Shown here piece after piece: positions 57,883 to 64,000 of a stretch of 64,000 nucleotides of DNA. Within the stretch, counting starts at the first letter, position 1. Each line of letters starts with the position of its first letter. Where the stretch lies: contig NC_060248.1 in the NCBI RefSeq assembly GCF_921293095.1, positions 82,715,243 through 82,779,242 on the forward strand, in the 5' to 3' direction. The position numbers were made by a program, and so were the translations under genes. This DNA is from Ischnura elegans. Its lineage: Eukaryota; Arthropoda; Insecta; Odonata; Coenagrionidae. Below the pieces are notes generated by a model. It saw nothing but the letters and a program-made list of their open reading frames with translations, was not told the DNA's origin and ran no database searches.

Positions 57883-58188
57883 CAGTGGCGCAGCGAGGGG
57901 GGGTTTAGGGTGATAAACCCCCCCCCAGAGCTCAGAGAAATTTTTGAGTTTAATTCATTTTACTTAAATAGATTGATACTATTAATAGAATAGTGTGAGG
58001 TTTAGTAAATTATCCCTCAGAAAGCCGTAAAACTCACCATTTTGAACCATTTATCTTAAAATTCTGAAATTTATTAATCTCGCACCTACCGCTTATCCTG
58101 GTGGGTATTCCATACCCCCACACACCCCGGTATTAGTTGCACCTAAACCCCCCACCCACCACAGCCTTAATTCCTAGTTGCGCCCCTG
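57883..58188. mobile_element. hAT-type MITE with 8-bp target-site duplication
   Basis: Begins CAGTGGCGCAGCGAGG and ends with the inverted CAGGGGCGCAACTAGG. TCTATGAG flanks it on both sides (57875-57882 and 58189-58196), the 8-bp duplication expected for hAT. Subterminal G-run and C-run as in the neighbour at 56990. 306 bp, non-coding. Confidence 0.88.
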
Positions 58189-58196
58189 TCTATGAG

Positions 58197-58948
58197 AGCA
58201 GTACTGCTCTACTATGTGCCAATTTTGGGAACTGCTACCTTGCAATAGCTAAAAAGAAGATTTATTGTGTTAGAAGAGTTTTTGTGCATGTATAAATAAC
58301 CCAGAGTGTATGTTTTGTTGTTATCAGTTTGTTGAACATGTTCAGCGAGGGTTTTATGTTTCATGTCACCAAGTAACGGGAAGTGATGCAGTGTGTAGTC
58401 TCTTCTTACGGCTGGCTGAAATGGTAGATGAACATGTAGTGATATGTGCTCAAGTAATAATGTCTAAATTGAATATAATGTAATCATGACTCCGATTTTT
58501 GTGGTTAATTACTCACCGGTGGCAAACCCAAGACAATAAGAGTCGTTAAAAAAATGGATTTGAATCCACATCCTGAGGTGGGCATAAGAGATCCTTAGGG
58601 TGAGGGAAGGGAGATGGCAAAAATTTGACTAGAAAAAAATACACAACAAAGTGATTGACACAAAACAAAATAGGAAAAAATGGCAATGCAGCATTGCAAA
58701 TGAGTCAGCAGAAGCTTTTTGGGGCCAATATACGCTATAAATTAGAAGGGCAGTACATGTTATCCTTAGGAAAAGCTTAGGGCGTTGGCTTTTTAGATTT
58801 TATCCTTTTATCTGGAATCAGCTACCCATGGACCACTTGTATCCTCGAAAACAATCGCATGTCATTTAAAAACAATTTTACCTATTACTTATTTCAACTT
58901 TTTAGACGATAAAGTGTGTATGATTAGGCATTGATGAATACATACGCA
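58197..58948. other. No gene recognised between two MITEs
   Basis: AT-rich, no coding or structured feature seen. Confidence 0.4.
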
Positions 58949-58956
58949 GACGTAAC

Positions 58957-59206
58957 CAGGGACACCGACTTCGAAAAAATATCGGGGGGGCCCAAACCAG
59001 GGATCTTTCCCCGGGACATTTTATAAGTAGTGAGTTTTAAGTTTTTTAAGCATTTTAGAAGAGTCATATGATCAACATTAGAACACCGAGAACTCTAATC
59101 TCGATATCTGTACACGCCGGGGAAAATCGACAAGCCTGACACTTTTTTCCTCACACCCATAACGAATTATTGAGGGGGCTCGGGCCCCATGGAGTCCGCG
59201 CCACTG
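58957..59206. mobile_element. hAT-type MITE with 8-bp target-site duplication
   Basis: Begins CAGGGACACCGACTTCG and ends with the inverted CAGTGGCGCGGACTCCATG. GACGTAAC flanks both ends (58949-58956 and 59207-59214). 250 bp, non-coding, with GGGGGGGCCC and GGGGGCTCGGGCCCC near the ends. Confidence 0.8.
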
Positions 59207-59214
59207 GACGTAAC

Positions 59215-61294
59215 CCTAAAGCTTGAGATGTTGACACGAGTCTACTATGCATGCTCTGAAAATTGCAAGGAGTAAAAACAAATTTGAAACACATTATTTG
59301 TCGGGAAATCGTGACAAAATTCGATTGGTCGAACAAGACCGATAAGTGTTCTGATGTCCGTAATGTGCGGAGGAAGAAAGCATTCTTAGTCACCCCTAAG
59401 TGAGCAGCATTTGTGCCACTCCGCAGAATCGTTGCCGCCTCCCAAACAGGAGCTATTGATAGACACGGATAAGAAAAGAAGATACCCTTATCAGAGTATT
59501 TTTAGGGACCGTGACCTAATGAAGGCTCCGATATAAGGGTGTTAGAAGAGATAGAAGGATGAGACCGGGGTTTGATAGTGTAAGGGAGTTCTCGGAAGAT
59601 GAGAATGCCCTGCGGCTGTTGATTAGGGGTATCTGCGGCTCTTCGGAGGAACAGCTCAATTAGCTGACAAACCACTGTTGCGTTTCCGATTTAATCCTTC
59701 TACTCTGTAAACGTTAGTTGCCGCGACCGAGCTTCTCTCATCAAATTCAAGCTCCCCGCGATAAAGAAAAGGAAATCGCATGTTGTCCCCCTGCACAACA
59801 AAAGCTGATAAAGTAATTATATCCGCCAAAGTGCACAAAATTATTTTTCTTTAGATTTATCGGTAGCAAAATGCAAACGGCTAAGTAAGAAATGGAAAAC
59901 TGGCTGGCCAACCTTCCCACCACTGATATGCAAAGTAATTCGTAACCTACCAAGAGCCATAGACGACTTTTGAGCTAGATTAATGTCAAATAATTAGCAA
60001 TTGGAGACCATGCAAAGTCACTCCCTTAGTTGGCTTATCTAAAGCCACCGAAAATCGTACTGGACCGGCTAAAGGTGCGGCTAAGGTTTTGAAAAATCAC
60101 ATTGTTGAAACATGAAATATTTCTCTCAGCAAAATTTGGGTATCAGATGATAAAAAATTTAGAACACAATAGATAAAGTAAGATTTAACTTCTTTGTTGC
60201 TAAATTTTTATTGTTTCGTTCATTTAATAAATAACAGTTTAATCAAAATTGTTTGATAGGTATGCTTACAGGTTTTATAAGTTTTTTTTCAGACTAGATT
60301 TCATCCTAACTAAAAATCAAAGTCAATGATCTTCTGTATTATTTCTACTGAATAGATGCCTTTTTCTCAACTTATACGGAACAAAACTCTACAAATGATG
60401 TACCAAAATGCACAGAATTTATCAGAGAACATGCGACGGCATACCTTACTTCCTAAATATTGCTATTGTTTCCTAAAATTGGTTTTTAAATAATAAAAAA
60501 AAACAAAAACCGGTAAATATTCCTGGCGTTAACGGCGCACAAACTGATACATTTGTTCATTTGCAACAATATCTCGCATTCTCTAAATAACTTTTATCAA
60601 AATGCGGCTGATTCCACATTCAAGTCTCCTGTTGATACGTAAGTATGAGTCATCATGTGCGACCTCATGAGACCTCAATTTGTACATGAACATTCCAATT
60701 ATATTTGTACATAAGACCCTGCCTTTTTTTCTACATTTTAAAATTAGAAACGCGCAAATCTCTCTGTGGACCTGCATCGAAAAGAGCGGGGGAAGCCCGC
60801 TGGGAACGCTCGTAATAACTGAAAAGCAATAAGAGCATGAAATTTACGTTCGTAGCAATGAGTGTGATGGAAATAATGTGAGTGGGAAAGTATGTAACTA
60901 TTTCTTACTATCTAATTTTTTAAATCGGAGTTAAAACTCGCCAAGGAAGAAATATCACTTCAAAAGGTTGCACACAGCTGTGCAGCACTAATATCTAGGT
61001 ATTAGTGCAGTATTAAAATACAATGAAGAGAAATACCATTATTCATCATAGTGGTGCGATCCCTCCAAGGTAATCCAGCGATGCAGTAATGCGTTTGGTA
61101 GAATCACACTCCATTAGCAGCGGATACAGAAAAAACTCAAGGGAGGGGGCGCAAAAGATATTTTGATCTACCTATGATTTTATCGTAATGAAAAAATAAT
61201 CAAGTTATACGCGAAGTTTAAGAAAGTTTTATTCAAACTGATCATACAAGACAATGCCATCTTATGATATAAAAACGTTTCGTAGTGGTTCTGC
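59215..61294. other. No gene recognised
   Basis: AT-rich DNA with short open frames on the minus strand (59151-59393, 59656-59953) that lack any family resemblance. Confidence 0.4.
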
Positions 61295-61295
61295 A

Positions 61296-61952
61296 ATAGG
61301 GTGGTTTCCTATTATTTTTTTATTGCCCATATCGGAAGATTATTACTCCTGGAGTACGTATTTCACGCTTTTAGATTTTTAAATGACGATATCTATTTTT
61401 CGCGATTAAATGAAAAGTGAAAATTTTCAAGCGCGCGAAAACGCGACGGGTAAGGAAATCTCTCCGTGTGACGTATTTCTGGTTCCCCCTCCCGCCTTGT
61501 GAGGTGACCTTGATCGAGGCTCTGAGCGCTGATAGGACGCAGGATGCTAGAGGGTAGCTGAGTACCTTGCTGTCTGGTAGCGCTTGGCTTAAAAAAGGTT
61601 TATTAATACCTTATCAAACGAAGAAAACTTTCCGACCTTAGCCAGTTTTAATAGGTGATTATTAAGACATGTTTCCCTGAGCTCTGCGCCTCATGCATGC
61701 ATTGGTAATCTCAGACGATGTATAACTCTTATCTTCTCGTATAGAAACTAGGTCCCTGTGACGTCACGTGGAGTGGCATCGCGAGGGCGCCAATCTGGCT
61801 CTTTTCAAATAAGGATAAAAATGGACCATTGCCATTCGTCTAAATCGGTATTTGTAACACGAAATAATTTGTACATTATGAATACAGTAATTGTGGGTAA
61901 CAAATCGCAATCAATGCCTTTCGGTTTCTTTGATGAAGGAAACTACCCTATT
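61296..61952. mobile_element. 0.66-kb TIR element, copy 2
   Basis: Begins ATAGGGTGGTTTCCTA and ends TGAAGGAAACTACCCTAT, collinear with 49598-50270 along its whole length and in the same orientation. Shared landmarks: ATTATTACTCCTGGAGTA, GCGAAAACGCGACGG, GACGCAGGATGCTAG, ACTAGGTCCCTGTGA. No transposase. Confidence 0.85.
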
Positions 61953-61972
61953 TTCGGCAATGCGGGTGGCCC

Positions 61973-62001
61973 CGCAAGGGGGGGGCGCGCGCCCCCTTGC
62001 G
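61973..62001. repeat. GC-rich hairpin
   Basis: CGCAA (61973-61977) and TTGCG (61997-62001) enclose GGG plus the perfect 16-bp palindrome GGGGGCGCGCGCCCCC (61981-61996). It lies 20 bp after the TIR element, in otherwise AT-rich DNA. Confidence 0.6.
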
Positions 62002-62004
62002 CCC

Positions 62005-63127
62005 CCATATGTATCTCCCACTGGACTCCACGTGACTTAATTTTTACACGCAAAAAGTTAACATAGTCTCTTTATTTGATGTGAAAAAATGGCACCAGTT
62101 TGTGTTCTTTAATTATTTTGTTTGATAAAATGCCTCGGAATTATTTTTCATGGCTTTATACTATTCCGTGTCACACTTGCAAGCATCAGGGCCGTGCAAT
62201 ATAGGTGTAGCCACGGTCTGAAGAAAAGATAGTGTAGCTTTAGAGTCCACTTATCTTAAATGCGGCCCTGGACGTTGTGATCGACTTTATGCGAGGACTT
62301 GGGATTGAGTGAAGTAACCATGAGAGATGAAAATAATGAGGAGAATAAAATAAGAGTTTTGCGTCTGGAGGATAAACCGTCCACTTGTCTTCCACAGAAA
62401 GTTATTTGGCGCCGGCCATATAAGCCGATATCCAGTCATCAGAGAAGCGCTGGGAATATCCTTGTACGTTAAGTGATGTCACCCGTCCCGTAATAAATTC
62501 GAAAAGAAGAAACTTTGATGGTCACTGTTATAGCATCGTCTCTTAATCCGAGCTGAAAATATTACGAAGGCTTGAAAAAGATTAATATAGCCTCGCGCCT
62601 CCCATGAATAGCGTTTGCAAGACATGCGATACATCATTTACGCACGATTCAAGAAGTATACGCAAACGATTGGGGCTGAAGGTGATTTCGGAGACCTTAT
62701 AAGTCTCAGGCGAAAAACATTTCTTGGATCAGGGATCCTCCCTAAGTTGTAAGAATTCGCCAACTCGTCCCTGACCTCCTTTTTAGCCGCCGCGGAGGGA
62801 AGCGGTCAATGTCATTGTCAATTTCACTCGCCGTTGGCCCAAAATTCTTCGCCAGTCCCTGGGACTTGATTGGGCCTACATTTGCGTCCCTCTACCACCC
62901 GCGGTGTCCGATTCCCGGCCTTGATATCAGTGTTTCTTTGCGAGATTGCGTGCTTGTCGTTTCGCTCCGAAGTGTGTTCGAATTAGTGTTTTCGGACTTT
63001 TATATGTTGCCTCCCGAGTGACCTAAAAGAGCCTTGTTTTTACATATGAAATATTTTTGTTTTTTTTTTTATTTAAATAAAACTTCGAGCCTATGGTGGT
63101 GAAAACGTTTAATAAGTATTTGTGTCA
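62005..63127. other. No gene recognised; CpG-rich patch at 62.75-63.0 kb
   Basis: 62770-62960 is GC-richer with short overlapping frames and no recognised domain. The rest is AT-rich. Confidence 0.35.
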
Positions 63128-63640
63128 GAGCGCCGAAGAATTTTGGATTCGTCAAGCGTATTGAGGGTAAGATTTTCGGATGAGAAAGTGAAAGAGAGGT
63201 GCTATTTCGCACTCGCCCGACCACACCTTTAATATGCTGCAAACATATGGGATCCAGTGCAGAAAGTCTTAGTTCATAAACTGAATAAAATACAAAGGAA
63301 AGCTGCGTTATTCGTCAAAAACTGCTTATATATAGGCTTACAGAGATCGTTACACGAATGGTAAACGAATTGGGATCCGCTAGATACGCGGAGGCTACGC
63401 TCTAGGCTTAAATTGCTTGAGCAATTGAGAAAAGATATCGAAAGTTATAGAGCAACACGGAGAACATCATATTATAGCTCCACTATATTTCTATGTCCAC
63501 CGGAAGGGATAAATTATGTCTGCCGAACGGATAGGTGCGGGAATTTGTTTTTCCCCGAACAATATCGGAATTTAATAAATGCAAAGCGTAATTTCATAAG
63601 AGTATTTGCGTTTTATTTGTAAACGGCTGGTGTCCTAACA
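63128..63640 (+). pseudogene. LINE (Jockey/CR1-like) RT C-terminal remnant
   Basis: Frames on the plus strand read NFGFVKRIEGKIFG, then EKVKERCYFALARPHL, WDPVQKVLVHKLNKIQRKAA, NWDPLDTRRLRSRLKLLEQL and RNLINAKRNFIRVF, the region after the RT core in Jockey/CR1-type LINEs (R.Y..LVRP.LEYA..WDP; QR.AARF; LGWD.L..RR). At least two frameshifts or stops. A different lineage from the 35- and 55-kb LINEs. Confidence 0.75.
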
Positions 63641-64000
63641 CCCCCTGCCAAAAGCCTTTTTTCCAGGGTATTATATAAATATATTTTTTACTTTGATACG
63701 TTGCGTTTTTTTGGAAGCTCATCGAATTTGTATTATTAGAATTGTCGGAGATAATGTATACGTAGCGAGGAACGATTTATTACTCTACTGGCAAAATTTA
63801 ACGTGGACAATATTGGAATATTTCGACGAATGCGCGATATTGAAGGATTTAGAAGGATATGCAGGTACACCTTTTTCGCAACTCTCAAAACTTTCTCCCG
63901 TTCTTTAGGCCATTACCTTCCTGATGTAATGGTCTTCAGCTGTTGCGGTTATTTTTTCCTAAAACAGTTTCAGAAATCCAATGGTGTAAATTCTTAAAAT
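63641..64000. other. No gene recognised
   Basis: AT-rich sequence up to the window end. The overlapping open frames 63693-63908 and 63803-63997 have no recognisable domain. Confidence 0.35.

Noticed and set aside
1-64000. CRISPR arrays, bacterial operons or prophage
   Set aside because: No regularly spaced direct repeats, no prokaryotic gene organisation; spliced genes and eukaryotic retroelements throughout.

Overview
This window is nuclear DNA of an arthropod, most likely an insect. Two spliced genes with GT..AG introns, AT-rich non-coding DNA and many eukaryotic retroelements (Penelope-like, non-LTR, Ty3/Gypsy, SINE) and DNA transposons (mariner, hAT, foldback and TIR MITEs) show this. 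The species cannot be named from the sequence. Nothing bacterial (operons, Shine-Dalgarno sites, CRISPR) is present.

Two host genes can be assembled exon by exon. (1) On the minus strand at 95-3520 lies a three-exon gene for a secreted C-type lectin of 188 residues: a signal-peptide exon, then two exons that together make one C-type lectin domain, with a TATA box and initiator upstream. (2) On the plus strand at 38842-51526 lies a nine-exon gene for the 26S proteasome ubiquitin receptor Rpn10/PSMD4 (459 residues predicted): a VWA domain followed by three UIM-like helices. All nine exons join in frame.

The rest is a transposon landscape. 3.6-14.1 kb: a decayed Penelope-like element (PLE), LINE 3' ends, a hAT-like end, a tRNA-derived SINE and foldbacks. 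14.9-15.6 kb: a GC-rich tandem repeat with a unit of about 330 bp. 20.3-21.3 kb and 26.25-27.66 kb: two more PLE copies. 29-31.5 kb: hAT and mariner transposase remnants. 31.6-34.3 kb: a LINE whose endonuclease region is split by a SINE with a 10-bp target duplication. 34.8-38.2 kb: a Ty3/Gypsy pol remnant split by a LINE. 52.36-52.59 kb: an inverted pair of PLE ends. 54.6-56.5 kb: a 5'-truncated LINE bounded by a 13-bp target duplication. 57-59.2 kb: three hAT-type MITEs, two with 8-bp target duplications. 49.6 and 61.3 kb: two copies of one 0.66-kb TIR element. 63.1-63.6 kb: a LINE of a second lineage.

The most interesting signal is a family of four hammerhead-ribozyme-like motifs at the ends of the PLE copies (5291-5327 +, 21217-21256 +, 26334-26373 -, 52404-52443 -). 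They share a GUAC/GUAC helix I, a 4-5 bp helix II and a very short palindromic helix III (AC-NN-GU). Two keep the whole catalytic core and two have decayed. Hammerheads in PLEs are known as a class; the inverted 52.4-kb arrangement, and the roughly 0.6 kb between coding end and ribozyme in the 21-kb copy, are the less ordinary parts.
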